64,000 nt of DNA from Ch67 sp041395845 (GCA_041395845.1 JAWKZS010000024.1:7216-71215), one strand, 5' to 3'; positions 41,046 through 52,328 are shown, counted from the first letter of the stretch. The notes: generated by a model not told the origin, from the sequence alone. Program-made: numbers and translations.

Positions 41046-41954
41046 ATGTCCGTGATGATGGTGTGACTGATCCCGGCAGGTTTCATCGGGAAATTCCAGT
41101 TCGATGGTGGTGTGGGTCAGCTCAAATTCTTCCAGTGCCTCGGCCACATGCTGTTTCATTTTTCGCTGTTGCGGTCCATCGAGTTCGCGGGTCAGTACCA
41201 GATGTGCCGTCAGCACGTGGTGCTCGCCATCCAGTGACCACAGATGCAGGTGATGCACATCGCGTACGGTTTCCAGTGCCGTCAGTTTGCTGTGCACTGC
41301 TTTGTGCAGCGCCGGACTGGGGGTGGATTGGGCAAACAGATTCAGCGTTGCCCACAGATTGCGCGCCACGTTGTACAGAATGAACAGCGTGAACAGAATC
41401 GACAGGATCGGGTCGAGGATCGGCCATTCCACAAACAGCAATACGATCGACACGATCAGCACCGCGACCCAGCCCAGCACGTCTTCCAGCAGATGCCAGT
41501 TCAGCACTTTCTCGTTGAGGGAATGCCCCCCGCTCAGCCGATAGGCGGCATAACCGTTGACCGCAATTCCAAGGATGGCAAGGGCCAGCATGCCTTCGGC
41601 CACCGGCATTTCCGGTGCAAACAGCTTGGGAATGGCGTCGGCCAGCACCCAGGCGGAACCCACCAGCAGCACCAGGCCGTTGAACAGCGCGCCGAACAGT
41701 GACAGGCGGCGATAGCCATAAGTGAAATGCCGCGTGGCCTGGCGATTGCCCAGCTTGTTCAGCACCCAGGCGGTACCGATGGACAGGCTGTCGCCCAGGT
41801 CGTGCACGGCGTCGGCCATGATGGCCGAACTGTTGGTGAGCCAGCCGCCGATGAATTCCACGATGGTGAAGAACAGGTTGAGGAAAAAGGCCCAGCCGAT
41901 CCGCTCTGAGGCGCTGTCGTGATGGTGATGGTGATGGTGAGGGTGAGGGTGCAT
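41019..41954 (-). CDS. Cation diffusion facilitator (zinc-type) exporter
   Basis: A 311-residue CDF protein. The start MHPHPHHHHHHHDSASERIG gives a His-rich metal-collecting tail; a longer reading to 42062 is antisense leader. Membrane segments begin FFLNLFFTIVEFIGGW, with the metal site in TM2 (SSAIMADAVHDLGDS) and in TM5 (NWHLLEDVLGWVAVLIVS; here H and D sites of the HxxxD type). A cytoplasmic domain with VHHLHLWSLDGEHHVLTAHLV follows, and the C-terminal HHHHGHSD is another metal-rich tail. The pattern fits Zn/Cd export from the cytoplasm (CzcD/ZitB type). It overlaps the convergent Omp85 gene by 27 bp. Confidence 0.9.
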   Translation of the reverse strand: MHPHPHHHHHHHDSASERIGWAFFLNLFFTIVEFIGGWLTNSSAIMADAVHDLGDSLSIGTAWVLNKLGNRQATRHFTYGYRRLSLFGALFNGLVLLVGSAWVLADAIPKLFAPEMPVAEGMLALAILGIAVNGYAAYRLSGGHSLNEKVLNWHLLEDVLGWVAVLIVSIVLLFVEWPILDPILSILFTLFILYNVARNLWATLNLFAQSTPSPALHKAVHSKLTALETVRDVHHLHLWSLDGEHHVLTAHLVLTRELDGPQQRKMKQHVAEALEEFELTHTTIELEFPDETCRDQSHHHHGHSDGGAGKE

Positions 41955-42084
41955 GTGGTGGTCCGGTGTCACGGGAATGCAGACAGTATCGCTGCAATCG
42001 GTCTGGAATGCATCGGGCCCTGCCAATGAAAGCGGGCGGGCTTTCGGGTATGCTCGGCCCATCGTATTTTATCGGGCAGTGTGC

Positions 42085-43419
42085 ATGGATATTCTGATCA
42101 TTCTGGGACTGATTCTGCTGAATGGCGTGTTTGCCATGTCGGAAATCGCCATTGTTTCGGCCCGGCGCGGCCGGCTGCAACGGGCCGCGGATGGCGGTGA
42201 TGCCGGTGCGGCCAAGGCGTTGCAGTTGGCCACCGAGCCCACCCGCTTCCTGTCCACCATTCAGGTGGGGATCACCCTGGTGGGCATTCTGGTGGGTACC
42301 ATTGCCATGGGTGAAGCGTCGTTTGTGCGCGGTCTGGAGGCCTGGTTTGCTTCCCATGAACTCACCCGTCCGATTGCCACCGGCCTGGCCTGGGCACTGA
42401 TGGTGATCATGGTCACCTATGCCTCTCTGATTCTGGGGGAACTGGTACCCAAACGGATTGCCCTGATCAACCCGGAGCGCATCGCCCGATTCGTGGCGCG
42501 GCCGATGGATCTGCTGGCCCAGGGAGCCCGTCCATTGGTGTGGCTGTTGAGCGTATCCACCGAACTCGTGGTGCGGCTGTTCCGCATTCGGCCGTCAGCG
42601 ACCGACAGCCTGATCGAAGAAGAAATCCACACGCTGGTGCGCATGGGTGCCGAGTCCGGCGAGCTGGAACGTTCCGAGCAGGATCTGGTGCAGAATGTAC
42701 TGCGCCTGGATGACAAGCGGGTGGGCAACATCATGACCCTGCGCGAGGATCTGTATTACCTTGATCTGGAAGATGGCGACGCAGTGAATCTGGCGAAAAT
42801 CCGCGATGGCTCCCATTCCTGGTTGCCGGTATGCAGCGGCGGTATCGCGAAGGTAGAGGGCATACTGTCCGCCAAGGAAGTGCTGGGCGCGTGCATGGGT
42901 ACCGGCATCGCCGATCTGCGCACGTTACTGCATCCGGCGTTGCAGATTTCGGTGGATACTACCGTGCTGGAATTGCTGGAAGCATTCCGGGAATCCAATG
43001 CCAAGCTGGCTGTCGTGCTGGATCATCAAGGCCAGACTGCCGGGCTGGTGACCATGGCGGACATCATGATGGCCATCATCGGTGATCTGGCGTCGGCGGA
43101 CGAAGACTACGAACCGGATTTCGTGGCCCGCGAAGACGGTTCCTGGCTGGTGGATGGCCAGGTGGACATTGCATCCCTGAAAGACAAATTCTCCCTGCGC
43201 AAACTGCCGGACGAAGAGCGTGCCGGCTATCACAGTCTGGGCGGTTTCATTCTTTCGTTCCTCGATCGCATGCCGCGCACCGGTGATGTCTTCACCGTGC
43301 AGCATCTGCGTTTCGAAGTGGTGGACATGGACGGCAACCGGGTGGACAAGGTGCTGATCAGCGTGGCGGACAATGACGCTGCCAGTTCCGGCGAGGAGCG
43401 TTCGGCGTTTTCGGATTGA
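42085..43419 (+). CDS. CNNM/CorC (HlyC-type) hemolysin-family transporter
   Basis: A 444-residue protein: DUF21/CNNM membrane domain (about 1-190, starting MDILIILGLILLNGVFAMSEIAIVSARRGRLQ), a CBS-domain pair (about 205-330, e.g. VGNIMTLREDLYYLDL and VLDHQGQTAGLVTMADIMMAIIGDL) and a C-terminal CorC_HlyC domain (about 345-430, with DGSWLVDGQVDI). Members act in magnesium or cobalt transport or resistance; the old name hemolysin is misleading. I start at 42085, since sequence upstream to 41953 overlaps the divergent CDF gene start and is not conserved in character. Divergent from the CDF exporter, another metal gene. Confidence 0.9.
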   Translation: MDILIILGLILLNGVFAMSEIAIVSARRGRLQRAADGGDAGAAKALQLATEPTRFLSTIQVGITLVGILVGTIAMGEASFVRGLEAWFASHELTRPIATGLAWALMVIMVTYASLILGELVPKRIALINPERIARFVARPMDLLAQGARPLVWLLSVSTELVVRLFRIRPSATDSLIEEEIHTLVRMGAESGELERSEQDLVQNVLRLDDKRVGNIMTLREDLYYLDLEDGDAVNLAKIRDGSHSWLPVCSGGIAKVEGILSAKEVLGACMGTGIADLRTLLHPALQISVDTTVLELLEAFRESNAKLAVVLDHQGQTAGLVTMADIMMAIIGDLASADEDYEPDFVAREDGSWLVDGQVDIASLKDKFSLRKLPDEERAGYHSLGGFILSFLDRMPRTGDVFTVQHLRFEVVDMDGNRVDKVLISVADNDAASSGEERSAFSD

Positions 43420-43477
43420 GAACAGGTGCCACCGCTGCCAGCGGTTGATTGCGGTGACTGGCAGCGGCGGCAAAGCG

Positions 43478-44083
43478 TCAGAAGTAGAGTTTGGCACCGA
43501 CCTTGGCGGTGTCGATGTCCGTTTCATAGTCGTCAATGGCATCCGGCAACGATGAATCCTCCAGATCCACCTGATAGCGCAGATATTCCACATCAATGGC
43601 AACGTTATCGGTGACGAAAAAGTCCATGCCAACGCCGTAGAACGGTTCGTTACCGGTAATGTCGGTGGCATAGCGTTGCCCCAATACTTCCACATTGATG
43701 TCGGAACGCCACCAGAACTGGCCGGCCTTGGCGTAAAGCCCGACGGCATTCCCAATGGGCAGACGGAGCAACCCCGCCAGGCTGTAACCGGTCAGATCCA
43801 CTTCGGCAAAGTCACCTTCCAGTTTGCCAAAATCGGAATAGCCGGCCTCGACACCGAAGTACGGCGTGATCAAACCACCGATCACCACATCATAGAAATC
43901 ATTGTCTTCGTCGAAGGTCTCGCTGTCGCTGCTGAAGCGGCCGTAATGCCCACCGATGAACAGCCCGGTAGTGCGGTCGTCGGCAGTGGCGGAACCGGCG
44001 CTGTCGGCCCGTGCGTTCAGGGTGGTAAAAGCCAGTGCGGCGGGCAGGGTCAGAATGCCCAGCAGTTTCATGGTCGGGTTCAT
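43478..44083 (-). CDS. Outer-membrane beta-barrel protein (OmpA/OmpW-like fold)
   Basis: A 201-residue protein with a signal peptide (cut after NARA, about 26) and an eight-stranded barrel pattern: FIGGHYGRFSSDSE, YFGVEAGYSDFG, GLYAKAGQFWWRSD, FYGVGMDFFVTDNVAIDVEYLRY, and a C-terminal AKVGAKLYF with the terminal Phe needed for assembly. No peptidoglycan-binding OmpA domain. Typical of small stress- or surface-related barrels. A hairpin terminator lies between it and the upstream BON gene, so it may be expressed alone or by read-through. Confidence 0.8.
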   Translation of the reverse strand: MNPTMKLLGILTLPAALAFTTLNARADSAGSATADDRTTGLFIGGHYGRFSSDSETFDEDNDFYDVVIGGLITPYFGVEAGYSDFGKLEGDFAEVDLTGYSLAGLLRLPIGNAVGLYAKAGQFWWRSDINVEVLGQRYATDITGNEPFYGVGMDFFVTDNVAIDVEYLRYQVDLEDSSLPDAIDDYETDIDTAKVGAKLYF

Positions 44084-44138
44084 GATGACATCCTCTGTAT
44101 GGCATGCGCAGCGGAGTCGGTGTGCGCATCGGGATTCG

Positions 44139-44169
44139 GAAAAGGCGCTCCGGAAGCAATCCGGAGCGC
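44139..44169 (-). terminator. Rho-independent terminator after the BON-domain gene
   Basis: On the minus strand GCGCTCCGG-ATTGCTT-CCGGAGCGC forms a 9-bp stem followed by CTTTTCC. It ends 13 bp after the BON gene and about 55 bp before the next gene's start on the same strand. Confidence 0.75.
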
Positions 44170-44182
44170 GGTGTTGGCGGCG

Positions 44183-44797
44183 TTAGCTGTTACCTTCCAC
44201 TTTCAGGTTGTTGTGAACATCGCGGACACCTTCGGTGTTGCGGGTGATGTAATACACCAGATCGCGCTCTGCTTCGGTGTTGACCTTGCCGTTCAGGGTT
44301 ACTTCCTTGTTGTCGGTGTCCACATCGATGTTCAGGCCGCTCACTTCAGAATTGGCCAGCAGTTTCGATTTCACCTTCACAGTAATGGTGGTGTCTGAAA
44401 TGTTGGCCATCAGTCCCTGTTGGGCCTGCTGTTTGTCGTTGGCTTTCTCGGCGTTCACCTGCAGCTGGTTGTCCACCTCATCAACACCGTCGATGCTGAT
44501 GGCGATTTCCCTGGCCAGTGATTTGGTGACGTCGGAATCCACATAGCCCTTGAGAATGGCTTTGGAGCCGTGCACTTCCACATCGATATCCAGCGGATTG
44601 AGGTTCGTGTTGAACAGATAAGCACCTTCAATCATGCCTTCCTTCCAGCCTTCTTTCATGTCGGCTTTCACCGATTCCATGGTGCCGGATTTCTGCTGTG
44701 CAGTATCGGCGTAAGTGTGCAGCGCCGGTACCAGCAGCGCGCCGGAAACCACGGTGATCAGGGACATTTTCTTGATGAAGGGCGTTGAGTTTTTCAT
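44183..44797 (-). CDS. Periplasmic BON-domain protein (OsmY-like)
   Basis: A 204-residue protein with a signal peptide (cut after TYA, about 31) and two BON domains: about 65-120 (IDVEVHGSKAILKGYVDSDVTKSLAREIAIS) and about 140-200 (IDVDTDNKEVTLNGKVNTEAERDLVYYITRN). BON domains bind phospholipid membranes; OsmY-like proteins stabilise the envelope under osmotic or other stress. The gene lies between an OmpR-type regulator and an OM barrel and is a likely target of this regulatory module. The ATG at 44797 gives the proper signal peptide, with GAGGAAGACGCC before it. Confidence 0.88.
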   Translation of the reverse strand: MKNSTPFIKKMSLITVVSGALLVPALHTYADTAQQKSGTMESVKADMKEGWKEGMIEGAYLFNTNLNPLDIDVEVHGSKAILKGYVDSDVTKSLAREIAISIDGVDEVDNQLQVNAEKANDKQQAQQGLMANISDTTITVKVKSKLLANSEVSGLNIDVDTDNKEVTLNGKVNTEAERDLVYYITRNTEGVRDVHNNLKVEGNS

Positions 44798-44898
44798 GGC
44801 GTCTTCCTCGTTGTGTCTGTTTGCGTGGGTTTCAACAGGCAAACGTTGCAACGCAGGAAGGGTTCCGAAAAAAATTGGATGTGAATGCCGGGCAGCGG

Positions 44899-45657
44899 TC
44901 AGGCGGGCTCGATCTGCCCGCACAGCATATAGCCGACGCCGCGCACCGTGCGAATGATCTGGGGTGGTTTGGTGGTGTCGCCGATTTTTTTACGCAGGCG
45001 TGCAATCTGGATGTCGATGGCACGATCATAAACATCGAAACTGGCGTTGCCTTCCCGTGTCAGTTCGAATAACTGTTCCCGGCTCAGCACCCGGTTGGCC
45101 GATTGCACAAGCACGTTCAGCAGTTTGAATTCGCCGGTGGTGAGATCGGCGGAACGGGATTGGTCGTCGAATAGCTGATAGCGGGACAGATCGAGAATCC
45201 AGCCATTGGGAAGACGCAGGCGGTCAGCGGGCGTCGTCTGGGGCGGTGCCATCTGCGTTGCCGGTTCCAGCCGGCGCATCACCGCTTTGATCCGGGCGGA
45301 CATTTCCCGCATCTCGAACGGTTTTGTCAGATAATCATCGGCGCCCATTTCCAGGCACACCACTTTCTCGGTGGTGTCATCCTTTCCCGAAATCACGATG
45401 ATGCCGGCATTGCAGCTGGATTTGAGCGCGGGAATCAGGCTCAGGCCGTCGCCATCGGGTAGTACCAGATCCAGCAGCACTACGTTGATGGCGGTATTGG
45501 CGAGTTGGGCCTGGGCGGATTTGAAATCGTTGGCGAACAGCACGTGATAGCCGTCATCCGTGAGATATTCGCCAAGCACGAATTGCAGATGCTCGTCGTC
45601 TTCAACACTCAGAATGGTGCCCTTGTGCACAGAATCAGTCCTTGTCCGGTGGGTCAT
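44899..45657 (-). CDS. OmpR-family response regulator
   Basis: A 252-residue response regulator. Receiver domain (about 14-125): acidic pair VEDDE, phospho-acceptor Asp63 in VVLLDLVLPDGDG, switch residues in ISGKD and Lys in DDYLTKPF. Winged-helix domain (about 150-250) with LTTGEFKLLNVLV, DRAIDIQIARLRKKIGD and IRTVRGVGYML. No cognate kinase is directly adjacent; the hybrid kinase 700 bp away is the nearest candidate. Divergent from the ECF sigma gene across a gap with direct repeats. Confidence 0.92.
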   Translation of the reverse strand: MTHRTRTDSVHKGTILSVEDDEHLQFVLGEYLTDDGYHVLFANDFKSAQAQLANTAINVVLLDLVLPDGDGLSLIPALKSSCNAGIIVISGKDDTTEKVVCLEMGADDYLTKPFEMREMSARIKAVMRRLEPATQMAPPQTTPADRLRLPNGWILDLSRYQLFDDQSRSADLTTGEFKLLNVLVQSANRVLSREQLFELTREGNASFDVYDRAIDIQIARLRKKIGDTTKPPQIIRTVRGVGYMLCGQIEPA

Positions 45658-45695
45658 GGGTCTGAACCCGCACACTATAGCGGCAATGTTACATT

Positions 45696-45724
45696 CCTGA
45701 AACAATTTTTTGACTGCCTGAAAC
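45696..45724. promoter_or_regulatory. CCTGAAAC direct repeats in the regulator/sigma gap
   Basis: CCTGAAAC occurs at 45696-45703 and 45717-45724, exactly 21 bp apart (two helical turns), the same face of DNA. OmpR-type regulators bind such direct repeats. The site lies 39 bp from the response regulator start and 80 bp from the sigma gene start. Confidence 0.5.
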
Positions 45725-45803
45725 GTTGGCGACAAAGGCCCGTTACGTGTGCGGCGTAGTCTGGTTCCATCGCAAGCGCAAACCTGCATGGAAGGAGAAC
45801 CAC

Positions 45804-46328
45804 ATGTTGACGCAGCAAGAACTGGTACGTGAGATGAACAGTCTGAAACGCTTTGCAATGAAACTGACACGCAACAGCAGCGACGCCGATGATCTGTTGC
45901 AGGCGACCCTGCTCAAATCGCTGGAGCATGCTGATTCATTCCAGCGCGGCACCCATGTTTTTGGCTGGACTTCCCGCATTCTGTACAACACTTTTGTCAG
46001 TCAGTATCGCCAGCGTGTCCGCTTTGATACCCAGCACGATCCGCAGGTATATATCGATCAGATGAGTGTGGATGCAACGCAGGAAAACAGCATGGAACTG
46101 GCACTGGTGCTGAAAGCAGTGAGTGCGCTGTCGCCCGAGCATCAGGATATTCTGCAGCGGGTGTGCATTGATGGCCTGGCTTACGCAGATGTGGCCGATG
46201 AGTTGGGGGTTCCGGTGGGCACCGTGCGTTCACGACTGTCCCGTGCCCGCGCAGCGCTGCAGGATGTGTTGCAGGTGAAGACTAGTGCGCTGATGTCCGG
46301 TAGCGGCGAAGCTTTTCTGCAGGCGTAA
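45804..46328 (+). CDS. ECF-type RNA polymerase sigma factor
   Basis: A 174-residue sigma-70 family protein with only regions 2 and 4. Region 2: LKRFAMKLTRNSSDADDLLQATLLKSLEHADSFQRGTHVFGWTSRILYNTFVSQYRQ. Region 4: LSPEHQDILQRVCIDGLAYADVADELGVPVGTVRSRLSRARAAL. Resembles the ECF groups linked to general stress response. AAGGAG stands before the chosen ATG at 45804. No anti-sigma factor gene is next to it, so control may be through the neighbouring two-component proteins. Confidence 0.9.
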   Translation: MLTQQELVREMNSLKRFAMKLTRNSSDADDLLQATLLKSLEHADSFQRGTHVFGWTSRILYNTFVSQYRQRVRFDTQHDPQVYIDQMSVDATQENSMELALVLKAVSALSPEHQDILQRVCIDGLAYADVADELGVPVGTVRSRLSRARAALQDVLQVKTSALMSGSGEAFLQA

Positions 46329-46339
46329 GCGTCTCGGCT

Positions 46340-48589
<2,250 letters not shown>

Positions 48590-48676
48590 GAAAGGGGCAT
48601 CCCTGTCGGTAAAGCCCCACTAATAGGCCGATTGGACCGCTGTGTAAAGTTTTGCGCCCGCGTAGCGTGCGGTACT

Positions 48677-48847
48677 TCAAAGTGGTGGATGATTTCCGCC
48701 CGGTTCTTCGCCAGCGTTACCAGCGTGGTTGCCGATATCCGCGGTGGCTGACGGGGTGGCACTGTCGTCCAGTGCGTGAATGATACTGACAGACAGCAGG
48801 CCTGCCAGCAGGATGGCAATAATGGAGAAGAGGGCTTTGTTGGTCAT
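48677..48847 (-). CDS. Small single-span membrane protein, 56 residues
   Basis: A short gene: MTNKALFSIIAILLAGLLSVSIIHALDDSA starts with an N-terminal membrane helix or signal anchor and is followed by a flexible, Gly/Asn/Pro-rich tail (GNHAGNAGEEPGGNHPPL). A GGAGG ribosome site 5 bases before the ATG at 48847 makes translation likely. No family is recognised. It lies between the hybrid kinase and argH on the same strand. Confidence 0.55.
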   Translation of the reverse strand: MTNKALFSIIAILLAGLLSVSIIHALDDSATPSATADIGNHAGNAGEEPGGNHPPL

Positions 48848-48944
48848 GGCGACCTCCACGGTCGGGAACAAGGTATCCGTTGCTGGAAAGCTGATACCTT
48901 GCTCCAGACGCTTGGCGCGGGAGGAGGGTTCCGTGCCGGCAGTG

Positions 48945-50354
48945 TCAGTTACGCCGCGCCAGCTTTTCCCGTGCCCGCTGCGCTGCCGCTTTCACCTGCG
49001 CCGGTGCGGTGCCGCCCAGATGATTGCGTGCGTTCACCGAGCCTTCCAGGGTCAGCACGGCAAACACGTCATCGGTGATGATCGGGCTGAACTGCTGCAA
49101 TTCCTGCAACGACATTTCCGCCAGATCCTTCTTCTGCGCCACGCCGTAACCCACCGCCTTGCCGACGATTTCGTGGGAATCCCGGAATGCCACGCCTTTC
49201 TTCACCAGATAATCCGCCAGATCGGTGGCGGTGGAAAAACCACGCCGCGCCGCTTCGCGCATGTTGTCTTTCTTCACCTGCAGTGCCGGCATCATGTCGG
49301 CGTAGGCACGCAGGCAGTTGAGCACGGTTTCCACGGTGTCAAACAGCGGTTCCTTGTCTTCCTGATTGTCCTTGTTGTACGCCAGACACTGGGATTTCAT
49401 CAGGGTGAGCAGGGAAATCAGATGGCCGTTGACGCGGCCGGTCTTGCCGCGCACCAGTTCCGGAACGTCGGGATTTTTCTTCTGCGGCATGATCGATGAG
49501 CCGGTGCAGAAACGGTCCGGCAGATCGACAAAATTGAACTGTGCCGAGGCCCACAGCACCAGTTCTTCCGAGAAGCGTGACAGGTGGGTCATGATCAGCG
49601 CGGACGCGGCGGCAAACTCGATGGCAAAGTCACGATCGCTCACGCCATCCAGGGAATTTTCGCAGATCGCTTCAAAGCCCAGCAGACGGGCCGTGATGGT
49701 GCGGTCGATGGGGTAGGTGGTGCCGGCCAGGGCGGCAGAGCCCAGCGGCATCCGGTTGACCCGCTTGCGGCAATCCACCAGGCGCTCGTAATCGCGAAAC
49801 AGCATTTCGTTCCAGGCATTCATGTGATGGCCAAAGGTCACCGGCTGGGCGGTCTGCAGGTGGGTGAAGCCGGGCATGATGGTGTCCGCCTCGCGCTCCG
49901 CCAGATCCACCAGGCCGGTCTGCAGGCGGGTGATTTCCGCCAGGATTACATCGATGGCATCGCGCATGTACAGACGGATGTCGGTGGCCACCTGATCGTT
50001 GCGGGAACGGCCGGTGTGCAGCTTCTTGCCGGTGATGCCGATGCGGTCGGTCAGGCGCGCTTCGATATTCATGTGCACGTCTTCCAGCTTGACGCTCCAT
50101 TCGAAGGTGCCGGCGCGGATCTCGCTGCGGATCTGTTCCAGTCCGTCGATGATCTGCTGCTTCTCGGCCTGGGTCAGAACCCCGACCTCCGCCAGCATGG
50201 TGGCGTGGGCGATGGAGCCGTTGATGTCCTGCTCGGCCATCTTCTTGTCGAAGGTAACAGACGCAGTGAAGGCTTCGACGAAGGCATCGGTGGCTTCGGT
50301 GAAACGGCCACCCCAGAGTTTGTCGGCGCCGGAGGAAGGATTCTGTTCAGACAT
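48945..50354 (-). CDS. argH: Argininosuccinate lyase
   Basis: A 469-residue enzyme splitting argininosuccinate to arginine and fumarate. It has the superfamily signature GSSIMPQKKNPD with the catalytic Ser, the His-bearing TGRSRNDQVATD, and GFTHLQTAQPVTFGHH. Start KLWGGRFTEATDAFV is typical. Divergent from algZ as in Pseudomonas, where argH flanks the alg-hem cluster. Confidence 0.96.
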   Translation of the reverse strand: MSEQNPSSGADKLWGGRFTEATDAFVEAFTASVTFDKKMAEQDINGSIAHATMLAEVGVLTQAEKQQIIDGLEQIRSEIRAGTFEWSVKLEDVHMNIEARLTDRIGITGKKLHTGRSRNDQVATDIRLYMRDAIDVILAEITRLQTGLVDLAEREADTIMPGFTHLQTAQPVTFGHHMNAWNEMLFRDYERLVDCRKRVNRMPLGSAALAGTTYPIDRTITARLLGFEAICENSLDGVSDRDFAIEFAAASALIMTHLSRFSEELVLWASAQFNFVDLPDRFCTGSSIMPQKKNPDVPELVRGKTGRVNGHLISLLTLMKSQCLAYNKDNQEDKEPLFDTVETVLNCLRAYADMMPALQVKKDNMREAARRGFSTATDLADYLVKKGVAFRDSHEIVGKAVGYGVAQKKDLAEMSLQELQQFSPIITDDVFAVLTLEGSVNARNHLGGTAPAQVKAAAQRAREKLARRN

Positions 50355-50460
50355 GATGGATTCCAGAAAATGCGGGCGATTGGCAATAACCGAATGCGGT
50401 CAGTGACATATACTGAACTGACCTTCATTGAGGCGCGGATTATATCGCAGACGGAACGCT

Positions 50461-51573
50461 ATGGCATCGGATCAGACCACAACCACCCCGGACGGCGAGG
50501 AAACCTTCTTTCTGCCTGACATGTGCGCCCGCCAGCCGGTGTTTTTCCTGGTGCTGGTGGCCGAACTCATGTCCATCGTGATCGTGCTGGTCAGCCGCGG
50601 GCTCTACCCGTTCGACTGGCAGCAGCTGGGGTTGGTGTCGCTGTTCGTGCAGTGGGTGGCCCTGTCCAGCGCGGGCCTGCTTTGCCAGATGCGGGATTAT
50701 CTGCGCCGTCTGCCCCAGACCCGGGCCGTGGTGATCAGTTACCTGCTGATTCCGCTGAATACCTGGCTGATGAGCGTAATCAGCCTGTACCTGCTGTATC
50801 AGGAAGCCGACAGCATCTGGACGCTGGTGTTCGCCGAGGCAGTACTGCGCAACGTGGTGGTGGCGGCCATTTTTGGTGGTCTGGTGATCCGCTATTTCTA
50901 CCTGCAGGCCATGCTGATTGCCCGACGCCAGTCGGAACTGCTGCATCGCATCCAGGCCCTGCAGTCCCGCATCCGTCCGCACTTTCTTTTCAACAGCATG
51001 AACATCATCGCCAGCCTGATCGACAGCGATCCGCGTCAGGCCGAAACCGTGGTGGAAGACCTGTCGGCCCTGTTTCGCGCCAGCCTAAATCATGTTGGCA
51101 ATCAGGTGCCGCTGAACGAGGAAATCGACCTCTGCGAGCGCTATCTGAATATCGAAAAACTGAGGCTGGGCAAGCGCTTACAGGTGCATTGGGAAATTCG
51201 CACGGTGCCGCCCGAGGTCAAGATCCCCCTGCTGACCCTGCAGCCGTTACTGGAAAATGCCATTCTTCACGGTATACAACCTTTACAAAAAGGTGGAATT
51301 GTCGAGATTATTGCGACTTATTCTCATGGTATCTTTGAACTCAAGATCACCAACCCCTTTGTGGCAGACGCGGCATCGGGGGTGGAGCGGGGCAACCGGA
51401 TGGCCCTGGACAATACCCGCAACCGGCTGGTGGCACTCTATGGCGAGCGCGCCAAGCTGACCGGGTATGCGGAGGGAAACCGCTACATTACGCGGCTGTC
51501 CTATCCCTTCGCGGTGGAGCAGCCAACCGGAAAAGCCGGCAAGACAACAACAAAAAGAAGTGTAGCCCCATGA
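50461..51573 (+). CDS. algZ: LytS/AlgZ-type sensor histidine kinase
   Basis: A 370-residue membrane kinase of the HPK8/LytS class (FimS). Four or so membrane helices fill residues about 25-155 (VFFLVLVAELMSIVIVLVS, VVISYLLIPLNTWLMSVISLYLLY). The His kinase motif RPHFLFNSMN has the phospho-His at residue 174, followed by the ATPase domain (LQPLLENAILHGI). The usual kinase N-box is present but the G-boxes are weak, as in this family. I start at 50461 (MASDQTTT). Overlaps algR by ATGA and is divergent from argH. The product controls pili or exopolysaccharide in Pseudomonas. Confidence 0.9.
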   Translation: MASDQTTTTPDGEETFFLPDMCARQPVFFLVLVAELMSIVIVLVSRGLYPFDWQQLGLVSLFVQWVALSSAGLLCQMRDYLRRLPQTRAVVISYLLIPLNTWLMSVISLYLLYQEADSIWTLVFAEAVLRNVVVAAIFGGLVIRYFYLQAMLIARRQSELLHRIQALQSRIRPHFLFNSMNIIASLIDSDPRQAETVVEDLSALFRASLNHVGNQVPLNEEIDLCERYLNIEKLRLGKRLQVHWEIRTVPPEVKIPLLTLQPLLENAILHGIQPLQKGGIVEIIATYSHGIFELKITNPFVADAASGVERGNRMALDNTRNRLVALYGERAKLTGYAEGNRYITRLSYPFAVEQPTGKAGKTTTKRSVAP

Positions 51574-52328
51574 TTCGAGTGCTGATTTGTGATGACGAGC
51601 CGCTGGCTCGTGACCGCCTGCGCCGTATGCTGGAGAAAATTCCTGAAACCTTGTGCGTTGGGGAAGCGGACAACGGTGAGGAATTACTGGAACAGATACC
51701 GCAGCTGCGCCCCGATTTGATTCTGCTGGATATTCGCATGCCGGGCATGGATGGCCTGCAGGCGGCCGCCCGGCTGAGTGAAAGCGACAATCCCCCGGCC
51801 ATCGTGTTCTGTACCGCCTACGATGAACACGCCATCGCCGCGTTCAGGGTCAATGCCATCGACTACCTGCTCAAGCCGGTGCGCCAGGAGGATCTGGACA
51901 AGGCCCTGCACAAGGCGTCGCGCATCAACAAGGCCCAGATGGCGGCCGTACGCCGCGAGATGGGCGACGAGGTGGCCGAGGATCAGGACGGCAGAAAAGT
52001 CCGCGAATACATCAGTGCCCGCAGCCGGCGCGGAATCGAACTGATCCCGGTGGGCGACGTGCGCTACTTTCTGGCGGACCAGAAATACGTCACCGTGCGC
52101 CACAGCCAGGGCGAAACCCTGCTGGATGAAACCCTGAAGGATCTGGAAGACGAATTCGGCGACCGCTTTATCCGGGTGCACCGCAATGCTCTGGTGGCAC
52201 TGGCCTATGTGGAAGGGCTGGAGCAGCGCAACAACCAGCATCAGCTGAAATTGCAGGGTGTCGATGAACGGCTCACCGTCAGCCGCCGTCACGCCTCGGC
52301 CATCAAGCGGATACTGCAGAGCCTGTGA
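51570..52328 (+). CDS. algR: LytTR response regulator AlgR
   Basis: A 252-residue regulator. Receiver domain: ICDDEPLARDRLRRML, phospho-acceptor Asp54 in LILLDIRMPGMDG, Lys in YLLKPVR. LytTR DNA-binding domain (about 140-245): YISARSRRGIELIPVGDVRYFLADQKYVTVRH and FIRVHRNALVAL. Translationally coupled to algZ. In Pseudomonas AlgR controls twitching motility, alginate and virulence; the same operon position supports orthology, although alginate genes are not seen here. Confidence 0.93.
   Translation: MIRVLICDDEPLARDRLRRMLEKIPETLCVGEADNGEELLEQIPQLRPDLILLDIRMPGMDGLQAAARLSESDNPPAIVFCTAYDEHAIAAFRVNAIDYLLKPVRQEDLDKALHKASRINKAQMAAVRREMGDEVAEDQDGRKVREYISARSRRGIELIPVGDVRYFLADQKYVTVRHSQGETLLDETLKDLEDEFGDRFIRVHRNALVALAYVEGLEQRNNQHQLKLQGVDERLTVSRRHASAIKRILQSL

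Noticed and set aside
41955..42062. Longer start for the CDF exporter
   Set aside because: The reading crosses the divergent promoter and lacks conserved character; the His-rich start at 41954 is typical.
45658..45870. Longer start for the OmpR-type regulator
   Set aside because: It would overlap the direct-repeat site and the sigma gene start; the receiver domain begins just after the chosen ATG.
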